64,000 nucleotides of DNA from Solea solea (GCF_958295425.1 NC_081142.1:13068324-13132323), one strand, 5' to 3'; counted from the stretch's first letter, positions 11,820-24,371 are shown. The notes: generated by a model not told the origin, from the letters alone. Numbers and translations are program-made.

Positions 11820-14170
11820 CAGTCTAAGAAGAAAGTGGGCTTTTAGGGAGAGCTGGACTCATTTGATTCATTCGGCACTTCTATTGAACTGAATAACAGG
11901 TAGTCGGAGATAAATACGGACTACAGGAACTATAAATCATGCAAAGCTACTGGTCGACTTCCAAAACTAAAATGGAACGGAAAAAGCAGAAATTATCATA
12001 ATAGGCCCCCCTCTCACTATGTTTCTGTACATATTGAAATAGTCTTGAATTAGTAATAAAGTCACAATCCTAAGTACATTTTAAAAAGGTAATTGGGTGA
12101 CAAGTGAAAGTGAAAAACTATATGTATATATATATATATTCTACAGCTCGCACAAATTCCAAATGAGTCCAAACGGCTCAGAGGAGATGGATGACAGTAT
12201 GAGCTTATTGGAATATGTCATACAGATTGTGAGTGACATGGGAGTTGTTGGCAGCAGCCTGAGGAAATCTTAGCGATGGTCTTTCACCAAGACACGGTAA
12301 CAACCCGGAGCTTTCTCTTTCCACCATTGACGCTCGCTGACAAAGTTAAAGGAATAGAGGAATTATGAGTCAACACATTGGTGGAGACCTTGATGGACTC
12401 CCAGTAGGTGTTCTGACTAGCAGTGACCTCCTTGAGTTAGAGAGTAAAGACAAAAATAGATCATTTGTTTAATGTTGAAATAATGCATACAACTTTTTTC
12501 ATCTGTCATCGGAGGGAGGGAGAGAGAGAGAGAGAGAAAAAAAAAAGGTGAAATCCATCTCCTCGCGCCAGATGGTTCTGTGGCTGCTCTCCCACTCCCA
12601 GCAACTCCCTTTACCTGCCCACACTTTCCTCTGCTCTCCTTCACATGTCACTTTGTTTGATACACATAAGTGAGGGCCAGGGAGGAGCGCAGACAGAAAA
12701 CTGGCCGTGTGAGAAGTTTGCTTTATTATAGATTTTGTTCTAATCCAAAATCTATGCTCAGTAAAAAAAAAAAAAAAAAAAAATGGCCAAAATCCACACA
12801 TTGCCATTCCATTCCAATGAGCAGGTCTTTGAGGTCATCAGCCAGTGGAACATAGAATATGAGAACAGTATTTTACAGGTAGACACTTGCAGCAGTATCC
12901 TAGTATGGAAACTCCTTTAAATGTGATCAGGGTCGGCCTTGTTTTTGTCCGAATCCTTCTACATCTCCCTGGAAAGCAATGAATCATTGACTTAATAAAG
13001 CCATAAAAACAAGTCATTAGCAGTGATTGGGGGCATGGTTGTTGGAGTGATTCCCTTTGATTTCATACCCTTTAAATGTGGCACCGCTGCCTTTGTGTGA
13101 ACATCCACAGCGCCCCCTGTTAAAGCTGTCAGATCCCCCTGGAACATTAATCTTCCACCGTGATCAAAGCCATGAACCCATGCCTTTGACATTCCCAATC
13201 TCATTTTCCCGCACATCTGCCTGTGTGATCCACACGTGACCACACTGAAGGCCAGTGAAAGTAAAAGTATCGGCGGAGTCCTTTAAAGAAATGCAACACA
13301 AGACAGCCCACAATATCCTCCGTTTAAAGCTCAACTAGGCATCATTCAATGGTAGTGAAGTGAAGAGGATGTCCTGGCATAAGGAAACACTTTCCTATAA
13401 TCTAATTAAAAAGATAACAATTAATCAGATTAGGTTTCTCACTTAGCCAATCTCGGCGATCACACAATTAACTTAAGACTTTTGCTCCCTTTGCAATTAA
13501 TCAGAGTATGCCCAAAGGAAAAAAAACAAAAAAATAAAAAAACAGTAAAATGGACTGAAATATGCCTGATATTTATTTTCTCTCTTGTAATACTCATGTC
13601 AACTCAGATTACCGATGTCATTTACGAGCAATATAAAATGCATTGTACCGTGATTTATGAGGACATGGAGTCGTTCGCTCTGCAATCTTTATTTCATTTC
13701 ATTCTCGTTAACATTTGCAGAACGTTTTGACATTAAAGTACTAGTTTGTTGCAGAAAAATATTGGGTGTAGAGTACAGTCTCCGGATGTTGTCTGCACGG
13801 CCGCTGAGCTTTACAAGGCAATTTTTGCAACTGAGCCAATGCGGGACAGAAAACCCAATGACTGCTTCTACAGTACGATTAAGTTGTAGTTCAACTGTAT
13901 CGTGATCTTTAAAGTCCAACACAAGAGGACTGAACTTCCACGCCTAGCCTTAAAAAAATACAAAAAAAAAACAATAAGAGGTGTATGATGTTCTTTGCAA
14001 CTTTTTTGAAAAACATTTTTTAATAAAACAGCAAATCATGCAGGGGTTGGAGGGTGCACCTAGGTTACCATTATTTTCCTCACATACAGAGGAAAACAGT
14101 GGTAACGTTCACAGCACTGTGCCTCGTCCAAGAGGTCACCCACCAAGAACATTTGTATTGTGTTTAATAG
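11820..14170. other. unannotated sequence
   Basis: No gene recognised. It contains a short TA-rich tract (about 12121-12140), a 21-A run (12763-12783) and a CTCF-like motif (13108-13121, listed separately). Open frames of 60-102 codons at 12417-12855 are translations of simple sequence. Confidence 0.55.
13108..13121 (-). promoter_or_regulatory. CTCF-like motif, minus orientation
   Basis: On the minus strand AACAGGGGGCGCTG contains the full AGRKGGCRS half of the CTCF consensus and a matching pyrimidine before it. The 5-prime CCA part is degenerate. Occupancy is not known. Confidence 0.35.
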
Positions 14171-14175
14171 AATAG

Positions 14176-14203
14176 GCTGCTGTGCTGTGCTGTGCTGTGC
14201 TTG
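14176..14203. repeat. (CTGTG)n short tandem repeat
   Basis: About five units of CTGTG/GCTGT, a pentanucleotide microsatellite. Confidence 0.8.
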
Positions 14204-14458
14204 TGTGTTTAAAGAGAATCTCCAGAATAACGCCAGCATCCATAAAATAGACGGTGTTTGCACCTAAGATTTCGTTTGAATGCACGTACGTGACAGTATT
14301 ATCAGCAATGCTGGAAAAGCAGCTGCATGATGTTTGCAAATATTCGCCAGAACACAACACACACACATGCACACACACAGGTAATCTTGGAGCTGACCTT
14401 GTGACCACTGCTCGGCTAGATAAAGGAGATTATCCGAACGGTGGTAAGATGGGCCTAT

Positions 14459-15062
14459 TGTGTGTGTGTGTGTAATTATCTTATCTATCTTTGTGGGGAC
14501 TTTTTGTCTGGGCCGCACAACTGTAAAGGTCTTTTTCAGGGTTAAAGGAATACTTCACCGATTTGCATTTAGCTTTGTATTAATAGAATAGGGGTAGTAT
14601 TTTTGAAAAATTGTGCTTCCCAACCTCAGTGACACTTGGTCCGAGGCTGGAAACTGCAACGCTAATTCCACACTTTTTAGACCCACTCGTAGGGGGACGG
14701 GACCTCATTCCCAGAATGTAAACAGTATCCGCCATCTTTGCTAACGGTTACGCTAACAGGACCAAGTGTCACTGGTGGGCACAAAGAAAAGAATGAAGAT
14801 ATTTCTAGCTCAGGGGAAACTGAGGTTGAGAAGCACAATTTTTCAAAAATACTACCGTAGTAATTCTAGTAATACAAAGCTAAATGCAAATCGATGAAGT
14901 ATTCCTTTCAGACCTAGCTTTAGGGTTGGGGTTGGGTTTAGAGTTAGGAAATGCATTAAATCTATGGTGTCTTCACTAAGGTATAAAAACACATTTGTGT
15001 GTGCTTTCTGTGACAATCTACACGTGCACTTACTGTGTGCAGTGGGTTAGGGTTGCAGTGCA
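14459..15062 (+). repeat. GT-flanked GGGGAC repeat, copy 1 (split)
   Basis: A teleost interspersed repeat begins in a GT tract (14459-14474), followed by TTTGTGGGGACTTTTTGTCT. It resumes after a MITE at 14911 with AGCTTTAGGGTTGGGGTTGG, GGAAATGCATTAAAT and a CTTCACTAAGG-type block, ending in GT-rich sequence. A second copy at 31153-31436 has the same order of GT tract, TGTGGGGAC block, GGTTAGGGT block, GGAAATGAATGTAAT block and GT tract. The host copy is broken by the foldback element 14546-14906. Mobilisation mechanism unknown. Confidence 0.55.
14546..14906. mobile_element. TTAA-type foldback MITE (361 bp)
   Basis: The two ends are long inverted repeats. The left arm from AGGAATACTTCACCGATTTG (14546) is matched by the reverse complement of the right arm ending 14906 over about 85 bases, with a handful of mismatches and a small indel. 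A further block, GTGACACTTGGTCC, also pairs across the centre. TTAA immediately precedes the left end and TTCA (one change from TTAA) follows the right end, which suits piggyBac- or Kolobok-type TTAA target duplication. No transposase is encoded, so it must have been mobilised in trans. It sits inside an older GT-flanked repeat, so it inserted later. Confidence 0.8.
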
Positions 15063-15064
15063 TG

Positions 15065-15855
15065 TGTTGGGGGTTGTGTATCGACTTGTGTCACATCATT
15101 CCAAGCAACACAGATGGGGGATTATCTGGATTTTCTCAGTGCGACTTTCAACATAGATGCGGAGAAATTCTGCTAAGTCGCCTTCACTCTCTGACCTCAG
15201 GGCCAAGGCTTCTTGACGCCTGGTTCAGTGGCCCCGCCTGAGGGTTCTCATGGACAGTCTGCTCCTTAATTTGTAAGCAATGTCTCCTCAGGGTGGTTCT
15301 TTTTGGCTGTTAGCCTTTCAGGACAAAGTCAGGTTGGATGCAAACAGGCATCATTACCAAGAGGCATCATTGTGACTTTAAAAGGAAAGTAGACGCATAA
15401 TGTCACATTTTCCAAAATAAATTGACAATAAACTTTGATAATAGCAGCCTCGAAGTAGCCATGGTACTTACTCAGCGTGTACAAATTAGGCTTGAACTCG
15501 ACATCTGTGAAACTCTCCGTTTTTCATTTAAATGTGAGGTAATTTTCATTGAGAAAAACTATCAATCCAAGCAGCAGCTGCGTCAGTAGAGTAAATCCTC
15601 CCAAGGTCTTCCAGACACATTCCGTAAAGTGAAAGAGGGCGAGACATCCAGAGTCCGAAGCATCGTTTATAAATTGTTGAGAAGGAACTGAAATGAGTGT
15701 CGGGCTTTATTAAGAAGACTCTCAGATTGACTTCCTGTCAGCGAGCTTCCATACGGATGAAATCAATGTGAGTGGGATGGGAAGTAGAGATGGAGAAAGT
15801 AGGAGAATGGAGTGAAAGATCTTTCCATCCTTGGAGTTACTTCTCGTTGCCTGCG
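15065..15855. other. unannotated sequence
   Basis: No gene, transposon or long repeat recognised. Confidence 0.55.
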
Positions 15856-15859
15856 GGCC

Positions 15860-16240
15860 CAGGCTGCTCAGCAAACTGTCTTCTGCTTAAGTAATTAAGA
15901 CATTACTGGAAGGTCTCTCAATCCATATTTGATGAAGACCAAAGACGCAATTAAGACAGGCCCTTCTGTGAAGACTGGTTGATATTTCCCACACAGTGTG
16001 ATGAGTAGAGGGTCAGTCAGCTGGCATCTTCCTCTGCAGAAGACCCTTTAACCCCTGCCTAGGCTGGTGAATCCCTATCGGGAGTTGAATATGGATGGTC
16101 TACATCTCCTTGTTAATGAATTAAATGAGCAATTTAGGTCTCCACTCCTCCCAGAGGAGTTGATTTCATCTCCTTAACAACTGGCCCCCATGAACCTGCC
16201 TCAGCATTGCCGCATTTCATTGTAAATTATACCTTCGGGG
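15860..16240. other. candidate conserved non-coding element
   Basis: Unique sequence without repeats or coding potential, rich in homeodomain-type cores (AAGTAATTAAG, GCAATTAAG, GTTAATGAATTAAATG, GTAAATTATA). This composition is typical of enhancers near developmental regulators. The call rests on texture only, because conservation cannot be seen in one sequence. Confidence 0.25.
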
Positions 16241-16244
16241 AAGC

Positions 16245-18390
16245 TTATTAACAGTGGCTTGAAGTGGAAGGTGGAGAGGAGAAAATGCCTGAGGTTAGAA
16301 TTTGCCTAATTGTTAATATAACACACAACTAATGGTGAGGAAGAAATCTGTATGTTGTTATTGACCTTTTCTTTCTTTTTTTTCCCCCCACACAGACATA
16401 TAAAAGTTTCTGAGACACCAGTGATTTTTAAATTTGAACTTAATCTGCTCAGTATGTCAGCAATTAACTTCTGATCAACTCACTATTTCTGAGCAGACAA
16501 AAAAAAAGATTTTCAAATGACATTTGAGGAACTTCAGAAAAAAAAATCATCTTTAATAGAGATGAGAATACAAAGCTTTGGAGCGAGTAATTGGATAAAA
16601 CTTTGCTGCATGTAGAGCTTCTCGGGCCTCACTTCATTTTACGATAATGATAATTGAAAGATGGGGGAGGAAAGACTAAATTACATAGCTGGATTAACAA
16701 AATGCCCATGCCGGGTGCTAAATTCACTCTTGTTACACTTGTGCAATAGCAGTTCGCAGCACCAGGCCTCTGGTTATAGCACACTGACTCGATTACTGCC
16801 TCTCTTAATCAAATTCTTCCTCCTCAATTGCATTTGCAGTGGTTTAAAATGTGTTTCTCTTCTCGCACTATTAAAATTTCTCCCCTTAGGTCAGGATATG
16901 CTTCAGCTCTCAAACAAAGTACCTTTAGTGATTCAGGCCAAAGGAAATTCCTAAATATTCTCATGTTTATGACCTCAGAAATCATTTTTTTCCCCTTCAT
17001 AATAACACATAACACCTGGCAAAACTTGTGCGATATTTTGATATGCTGCTAGTAGGCTACTGTTAATGAATATGCATATTTGGTTAGCTTATTTCAAAAT
17101 ACACAATAAATAATTCAGTTTCATAGAATTCATTTCATGAATTTGAAATGACTATTGCACTATTATACACATGTAATTGTAAACCCGCAGTAAGAATCGT
17201 AGACCAATTTTTTTCCTGAGTTTAATCATTTAAAAATTATAAATTATAAATATAATTTTTTTTTTTTCCAGACTTTTTTTTAGCTTTTTAGAAGGTGCTG
17301 GACACTAATTGTCTTTAGAAATATGGCTTTTAACCCATGAGTAAACAAGTACAGGTGCTGGAAAGGAGCTGAAAACCATGCTGTTGATTAACAAAGAGTG
17401 CATTCACGGCCCTAGGACTTGTAAATTTAATGAGGAGAAAAAAAAAAGACATCTACGGCTACTCAAGAAATGAATTATGACTGCTGACACTGACCACTGT
17501 TTCACTCGAAGCCATCATGTTCACAGCACAGGCTGTGAGTATCAGGTCTGAATGTCTGCCATGTCATGCATGTGACAACATTAAGGAGACCCACGGAGAG
17601 CTGCTCTTGCTAAGTGTTACTGCTTTGTTGTGCTGCTTGTACGCTCACTGACCTGAACCAAAGGGTCCCGCTCATAGGAAAGCGAACCAGGCATCAACAC
17701 CCCCCCTCCCCCCAAAATCACACGCCCACAGAGCGTCTGCAATCATAGAAAACACACACACACACACACACATCAACTGTCATATGGGCTGGAAAACTGA
17801 AATGTGAATGATGTGATTGAAGGTCTAAAACTGAAATGAAAAGGTTTGAAATATTGAGTGAGTATACTTATACAAAGTGGATGAGTCTCAATAGCTTATT
17901 GAAAGGAAACAATGGTGGGTTTATTCAAATCCACAGTTCAGTTTTTCATGTTTTTCTCTGACAATGACAGCGCTGACTTCTCAAAGACTCGAGCAAGTAA
18001 GAGAAGAGGAGCAGAGACAGGGGCAGACAGGGAGAAATTTGGCAGCTGTACAGTTTAAGGGCCAGATGACTTAGAGGTCTAATATCAGCCGTTATTGCTA
18101 CTCCTATTCTTGAGTTTCCTAATTTCTCCCTAATGGAATCCTCACCCATCACTGAGCACCGCCTCTCTCGACCAATCATTAGGAGGATCATATCTGTCAA
18201 CCCCCTATCAGATATGAGAAAAAATAGGAATTTTCTGATGACAAATCAGATAGGATTATTTGAAAGGAGTTCATAAGTTATAAAATGTCCATCAAGGCAC
18301 CACAGCTTCAGTTAGCAGTTCACTTAGTTTAACCCTTCTGTGACCAATCCTGTCGCTCCGTAACTAGCCTGTTTGTGATATCTAGAAAAT
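16245..18390. other. unannotated sequence
   Basis: No gene or transposon recognised. It contains several TAAT-rich unique blocks (16640-16960, 17330-17440) and a CA microsatellite at about 17753-17772 next to a C-rich stretch. Confidence 0.5.
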
Positions 18391-18397
18391 TCCCAAA

Positions 18398-18520
18398 CTC
18401 TGGACTGGCGATCTGCCAAGGGTGTACCACGCCTTTGGCCCTATAACAGCTGAGATTGGCACAGGACCCCGTGCGACCCTCATGTGGAGGATAAAGCAGT
18501 AGAAGATTAACGGATGGATA
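18398..18520 (+). mobile_element. SINE/LINE 3-prime fragment, ATGG-tailed
   Basis: The segment contains GGACTGGCGATCTGCCAAGG, the block GGGTGTACCACGCCTTTGG, GTGCGACCCTCATGTGGAGG and GATAAAGCAGTAGAAGATTA, ending in a GGATGGATA tail. This is the 3-prime part of a widespread teleost retroposon. The block GACCCTCATGTGGAGGATAA with the following CAGTAGAAG is nearly identical to the reverse complement of 59664-59705, so the two are copies of one family. This copy is truncated at its 5-prime end and lacks the tRNA-like head. Confidence 0.7.
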
Positions 18521-18524
18521 CCGG

Positions 18525-20155
18525 AAAGCAGAGAATCAGAGCTTTGCGCCCATATACTTGTCATTACGGTAGCCCTCAGGACTTCCGCCAAATGACCGTC
18601 CAATCACAGACAAGCTTCACCTGTGCATCACATGTTTGTGACTTCAGCTTCTCAGTACCTAACCGTTTAGGAACTACGTTGAAAGAGAAAGTCGTCTTGA
18701 ATAAAGGGCCGACAGGGACAGAAGCACTCACTCATTGAACAGTTTTTTGATTATCATGACGAGGGTCAACATCTTTTTAAGTATACTTTATCTCAAACCT
18801 TTGAAAGTACATGGTCCTTAGGCTTCTTAAACAAAAGATGGTAACATTAAGTTATTATGTACACAAACAGTGGGCACATCCGCCATAATTCAGTGCACCG
18901 ATTTCAGTTTGTGTTGCCAGACCCGTGTTGATACAGCTTTTAAAGGCTGGATTGTTTGTCATCCTACTGAGAGGCGGCATTAATGCAAAATTATAAATTT
19001 CACACACAAGTCCTCATCTATTATAAGGCGTTATGTTTAATGTGTCTGCAACACTCTTGATAAAAGCATTAACTAAATGGCTCTCATCTAGTGACACTCA
19101 TAAAGCTCCGTGGGCAGAGCTAAACACACACCAGTGTGTAAATACTGACATGTGATACACGACTAAGTATATCACCATCTTCATTATTCATTCATTAAAC
19201 CAGGGATATTTAATCAATTCCCAGGACGAGGCCCTTGCAATAAAAGATGAGCTAACGCAAGGTGCTTGTTTACACAAAGGCTCCGCCTCTTTACTCCTCG
19301 TGACAGATCATGCCAGGAAGCTCTTAACGTGATTATAAATCCATAGTAAATGAGCACATAAAACACAGCTGGGATTATCAACATGTACCTAGGGTTCCTG
19401 TTGTTGGCTGCAAAGAAACACGGAGCCAGATTTTTGGGCTGTGGCCACCTCACTTTCTGTCATTTTTCCTTTCTTCCCATCAGTGTGGAGACAGCAGACC
19501 AAAGCTTCCGTGGTAAGATATAATGTTAGATGAATCTGTCATGCTGTAAACCTGTTATAAAGTTTTAAAAGGCCCTTGTGGGACCGGTGAAGTGAAAAAA
19601 GGCAGAGGTAAGACACCGAATAAGAGACAACCTGCCAATGAAACTGAAAGAGACACTTTCTTTCTTCCACTTGATTTCCTCGTGCTTTCCAGATCCATAC
19701 AGCACCGGTGAGATTTTTTGCCATTGTCATCTTTACCTGGCAAGGGTCAGTGGCATTCACATTCAAGTCTTGGACATAGAAGAAGAGGAGGACAAATGGC
19801 AGTGGGTTGGAAAGTGAAAGGTCGGTAAGCGAAAAGCAGAATGACACAGGAAACATAACCAGACATTTGTGCAAATCAGCGCAGGACCCTGAGGCATTGT
19901 GCTACAGCCCAGCTTGACCAAATGGCCCCTTTGTAGCCTGGACATGGTCTTCTTTCACAGACTTTATTCAGGTGTTCAGTTTCAGGTCTGTGGATGAAGG
20001 GAAAGCCTGGTAGTCATAGTTACTAAGTACAAAGGTTTTCAGCAACGGGTTGGTTACATCTAAATATCCAGATCTGCTGTTGCACAAGACTGTGGTTAAA
20101 GCCCAAGTATAGTGGGTTTATTCATCATCTTCGGATCGCAATAAACCAAAACAGA
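18525..20155. other. unannotated sequence
   Basis: No gene recognised. A 29-base segment at 19484-19512 has a strong plus-strand acceptor (CCTTTCTTCCCATCAG) and donor (GTG/GTAAGAT) but is isolated. It is recorded among the rejected items. Confidence 0.5.
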
Positions 20156-20159
20156 GAAA

Positions 20160-20400
20160 GCTGTTAGTGGAGAATTAATTACCCTTTTCCAAAGTGACTG
20201 CAAGTGTGGCAACCTGTTCTTTATGCATTGCTGTATTTATGCCCCGGCTACAAATGTATCTTCATTTTTTAATTGAGCGACTGTTTGCCAAAGACTAATC
20301 TCCCGGGCTTGTTTACACAACAGTCCTGAACGACGCTGCAAATTAAAGACTTATCTTAATCCTTCACTTCCTAAAACATTAGCCTGATAGATCTCGACAA
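20160..20400. other. candidate conserved non-coding element
   Basis: Unique, non-repetitive sequence with GAATTAATTACC, TTTATGCATTGC, TTTTTAATTGAG and GCAAATTAAAG, clustering homeodomain and POU-like cores. There is no coding potential. The call is by texture only. Confidence 0.25.
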
Positions 20401-20404
20401 TCCA

Positions 20405-23400
20405 GGTTCAGTGTTTTCTGTTTGTGTGGAAGAAGAGTAAAAGAGATACTTAAAAACAAACTGGAATTAAAGCTAGTCTTAAAACATGCATGTACACCAA
20501 AGACAGTGAAGTCATTGTGGGAGAAGGCGGGTTGCAACATGAGTGAGAACACTTAAGCTATACAAGATTGCCTCCAAGTAGATCCGTGGATGCTTAGAAA
20601 AAAAACAATAGGCTGAGTGCTTTATGTAGCAATTTTATGCTACAGTGAAACACGCATCAATACCTGTGTCTCAGGTGTAACTTTTTCCTTTGACAAGCTA
20701 TGAACACCTGTCTCTCTAATCCTACCAATTAACCTGGAGACTAGCTACCATCTTGGGTTACCTCCAACATAGCTTGGCCATCCTTTCTTCTGGCGCGTCA
20801 GTCTGTGCAATCATTTAATCACAGTAACCAAATCCCCCAACTTCAATCCACTGCCTGAGCTGAAAAAGGGACAGGCGTGTCTGGGAAGGAAACAGATCCT
20901 GCCTTTATGTCTGCCAGCACTATGCCAGGCCCTCCACCACCACCACAGCAACCACCTTTCTTTTTCTTGAGATGCACAGCACTGTCTGGTTTACCCACTG
21001 TGCGAATCAGTAGTCCAGTCACAGTGTAGTAGAAGGAATTATGTGGGGCAGGTATTAAGCCGTGATTTGTTTATCTAAGATTGAAACCAGACAAGTGCCT
21101 GGAGCCTGGAGTGAGATTTGACTTTCCCCTCGTTTAACCAACAGCCTTACACAGCACTTCACTTGTTCCGAACAGGGCCATGTCCACAAAGACAACAGTC
21201 ATTCATATCGATCTCTGGGATATCATCTTTAAACGACACCCCAAGGTTCACACTGGGAATGGACAAGGTTGGGAGCAGAACAATAGGAGAACAGTGTAGT
21301 TAAATACAAGGCCAGTGGCTATACATGCCAGATAAAGTGTTCGACTGCTCCTTATCTCTGTGCCTTTGGGCAGTAATGATTAGCCACAACACCATAGCTG
21401 TCCTTTGCTTGATTCCACAGATGCCATAGTAACACTTGCGAGATATACACTGAAAGACGATGAAGAACAGATGAAGAAGGCAGCAGGTTAAAAGGTCTTG
21501 TGGGAATGGCTATTACACGGCATGGCAGTGCAGTCTTGCTATATAAGGGCCACTGCTGGTAAGTCTATATTCTCTTATTTTGATCAGCTTAGAAAATGTA
21601 TTGTGAGGGGAAAGATAGACGGGAAGTAAAACTTTTTATATTGTTGTGTCTCTCAATGCATTATACAGATTACTAGGCTGAAACAGAGGGGTTGGACCTA
21701 CACGAGTAAGCAAAATGCAAGCTCTCACTACAGCAAAATGGTAACCCCACACCCCTTTTTCAGTGGCCTGTTCCTGCACATAAAACCGCTACTCTGTGAG
21801 AAGCTTCCGCGGCCATGACGATATGGTCAATCAGTTTAAAAGCTCATAAAAGCCTCCCTGGATTAGGCCTTTCAACATATCAGGATGCTGTTAAAAAGGT
21901 TTTGTTTCCGTGGAGCTGCTGGCTGGCAAAGTTTTTGAACACAGTACATAGAGTATACGTATACTAAAGCAGTTGTCCTTGGTTTATGTGCACAATATGC
22001 CACTTTTTAATGCCGTTGCAGGGCCAACACATATAGCATTGTTTTAGACTACAAACATGTAGCATCATTCCAGAGGGATGGTGGAAAAGCATTCAGAGAG
22101 TTACAGATCCCATGTGCGCTGTGAAGGTCTGGGCAGAGGAGGTTGATGAGACGTGCAGGACTTTGGAAGAGGCGTAAGATGAGCTGGACAGTCTGAGGCT
22201 TGTGCTGCAGAGATCATTTGATATATAAGGGTTTAGGTGTCTCGTATAAATGTTTAATCACTGTCTGGGCCCTGGTCGTTAACCTCCTTGACAGTGGACT
22301 GGAGATGGAGGACCAATGATACTTCTGTCTAAACACTGGGCAATTACCTTATCACATCTTAAATCCTCAGCCCAGAGGCTTGCCCTCCTGCAAGAGAATG
22401 CATGCGCATTGAACACAGCCCTCCACTGACAAACACAGCAGCTGTCAGGGTCAATGGCACACGCCCGCTCCCATCACTTATCAGTCAACAGAGATTGATT
22501 GATTGATTTCCTTGGCGTCACATAGTATTATGTTAGTGTCCAGCTCATGTGTTGCTAAGTCAACTCAAGAGTTTTCAAGATGCCCTGCGAGATAATATCA
22601 AGTTTGCAGGCTTTTATTTAGATGAAAAACCACGTTGATCTTTGACCTTTAAATTTGCCAGCCAGCAAAGGCAACAAAAGGGCCCATTTTGCATCTTCAA
22701 ACAACATCAGAGAGACAGGGATCAAGTTAGATCAAATCAAAGCATGCTGGGAAAAGATATATGGGAATAATCCTCAGCAAAGGATTGTCTGTCTGCTTTG
22801 GGCCTAATAATATATGCATGAAGGCTTTAACCTTTGTAGTGCCTTTAGGGGCTATGCACTGATTTGATCGTATGATATAATATTTTTTGTCATATTTTTA
22901 GTGGCCTCTACAGCATTTTAACTTGTTACATGTTGCAATCAAGGACTCCCCAGTCAGCTCTGGTAACAGCTGTATAAATATACTGAATTAAGTTTTGATT
23001 ACTTCCGTGCATTTCAGCTTACCATGTATAATGGACTGCTTCTACATCCAGATACAACGCTGTCAGCTTAAACCTGGGGCCTATATATTAACACACACAC
23101 GACGGGATGCATAAAAGTAAACTTGCCGTGAAACAGCGCAAAAACTCTCAAGCTGCCATGAGACGTTGCCGAGTGCCTGTCAGGTGAGATGCCGCAATAT
23201 TCAGCTCAGTGTTTCAAAATAATATATCAGTGTAACACAAATTATTCTGTGACAAACAATACTGATACACCTCGTGGGTTTGATCACTTTTGAATAACAC
23301 ACACCAAACCTTTCTGTAAATCCTCACCGCAATGGTCTCTCTCTCTTCCTGTGTGCGTGTGAGACTCACTTTTTCTGTCCGACTTTGAGTGCAAATAAGA

Positions 23401-23840
23401 CTGAAATAAATTTTCCACAAATGAATGATAACATTGGTCCATAACGTTTAAAAGTTATTTACTGTAGGAAAATGAGACTTGAACATTGTCATTATCCCCT
23501 TTTAATCGATACGATAACGGAATAACTGCAAAAAGGTATTCTGCCACTGCGGTGTCTTCCAGCAGAAGAGGCTGGAGACACCGGCACCTTCATCACAGCC
23601 TCCCTCTCTCTCTCCCCCTACCACCACCCAGCATCCACAACACAATCAGTGACAGAAAATGAATCATTACATCGAGTAACTCAGTGAGCTCTGTCTGCTT
23701 ATTCTGCACGTAATGTGGGGGTAAATGGATCATGACGTGCAACACTGACAAATTTGAACACTGTTGAAGTGATCTGTAAATTCAGCTCCCACAGATGAGT
23801 CATGTATTAACATAAATGTTATAGGACAAGAGGAATCACC
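20405..23840. other. unannotated sequence
   Basis: No gene or transposon recognised over about 3.4 kb. It contains a DR1-type nuclear receptor site (22636-22648, listed separately) within a unique block at 22590-22840, and a short GATT repeat at 22493-22507. Confidence 0.5.
22636..22648 (-). promoter_or_regulatory. DR1 nuclear-receptor site
   Basis: Plus strand TGATCTTTGACCT. On the minus strand this is AGGTCA-A-AGATCA, two hexamers spaced by one base, the DR1 layout bound by COUP-TF, HNF4 and RXR heterodimers. It lies in a unique, repeat-free block. Function is inferred only. Confidence 0.35.
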
Positions 23841-23867
23841 CATAGCAGTGACCTTTTTACAGTAATA

Positions 23868-23934
23868 AAGTAATACAACAAGTAATGTGACTTAAGTTGT
23901 GAGTTACTTCCTGAGTAGCTTGCCCAACACTGAT
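23868..23934. mobile_element. MITE end fragment
   Basis: The segment ends in AGTAGCTTGCCCAACACTG, preceded by alternating AGTAA/GTTACTT blocks. This resembles the terminal part of common teleost hAT-like MITEs ending in CACTG. A matching opposite end was not found. Confidence 0.4.
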
Positions 23935-23951
23935 CTTATATACCTTGTTAC

Positions 23952-24371
23952 CAGTCTTGTATAAAGTACCTAAAAAGGGACACTTTTTACAAGTATCTTT
24001 CCAGAAAACGAATTTGGTAGCGGTTGAAGTTACTTTTTAATTAGTTAATTAAAAGTATTAAAGTATATGACATTTACTGTACTTAAGTATCAAAAGTAAT
24101 TTTGTGATATAAAATTTGTTATAGCCATGGTCACTCAGTGGTAAGGCGAGTTGCCTTTCAATTGGAAGGCTGTGGGTTCAATTCCTGGCTCTGCTAGTCT
24201 ATATGTGTCCTTGAGCAAGACACTAAACCCCATGTTGCAAAGATAGTTAGAGGAAACGTAGTGGAGTAAAAGTAAAAAGTTGCTAGAAATATAAATCACA
24301 AAATAAAGATAAGATAACAGATAAGTGAATTTTGTAATAATAAATTTGTACTTTGTTACATTACAACACTG
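23952..24371. mobile_element. hAT-like MITE interrupted by a SINE
   Basis: The left end CAGTCTTGTATAAAGTAC and the reverse complement of the right end, CAGTGTTGTAATGTAACAAAGTAC, match apart from a small indel. The interior has the ACTTAAGTA/AAAGTAA blocks typical of this teleost family. The eight bases outside each end (CTTGTTAC and CTTACTAG) agree at five positions, consistent with an old 8-bp duplication. A SINE occupies 24122-24244 inside it. There is no coding sequence. Confidence 0.6.
24122..24244 (+). mobile_element. tRNA-derived SINE
   Basis: A box-A-like TCACTCAGTGGTAAGGCG (24131-24148) and a box-B-like GGGTTCAATTCC (24174-24185) are spaced as in a tRNA. They are followed by TGTGTCCTTGAGCAAGACAC, a block frequent in fish SINEs. 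RNA polymerase III would use these internal promoter boxes. Clover-leaf pairing is lost, so it is not a functional tRNA. It is inserted in a hAT-like MITE, and target duplications are not clear. Confidence 0.65.

Noticed and set aside
19195..19400. CAGGGATATTTAATCAATTC resembling a hAT end
   Set aside because: No partner end and no target duplication found.
19484..19512. 29-base plus-strand segment with strong acceptor and donor (microexon-like)
   Set aside because: No neighbouring plus-strand exon found. Isolated splice-like pairs occur by chance at this window size.
24122..24244. tRNA gene
   Set aside because: Boxes A and B are present but stems do not pair into a clover-leaf and SINE body follows. 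Called as a tRNA-derived SINE. The same reasoning applies to 49243-49406 and 59664-59918.
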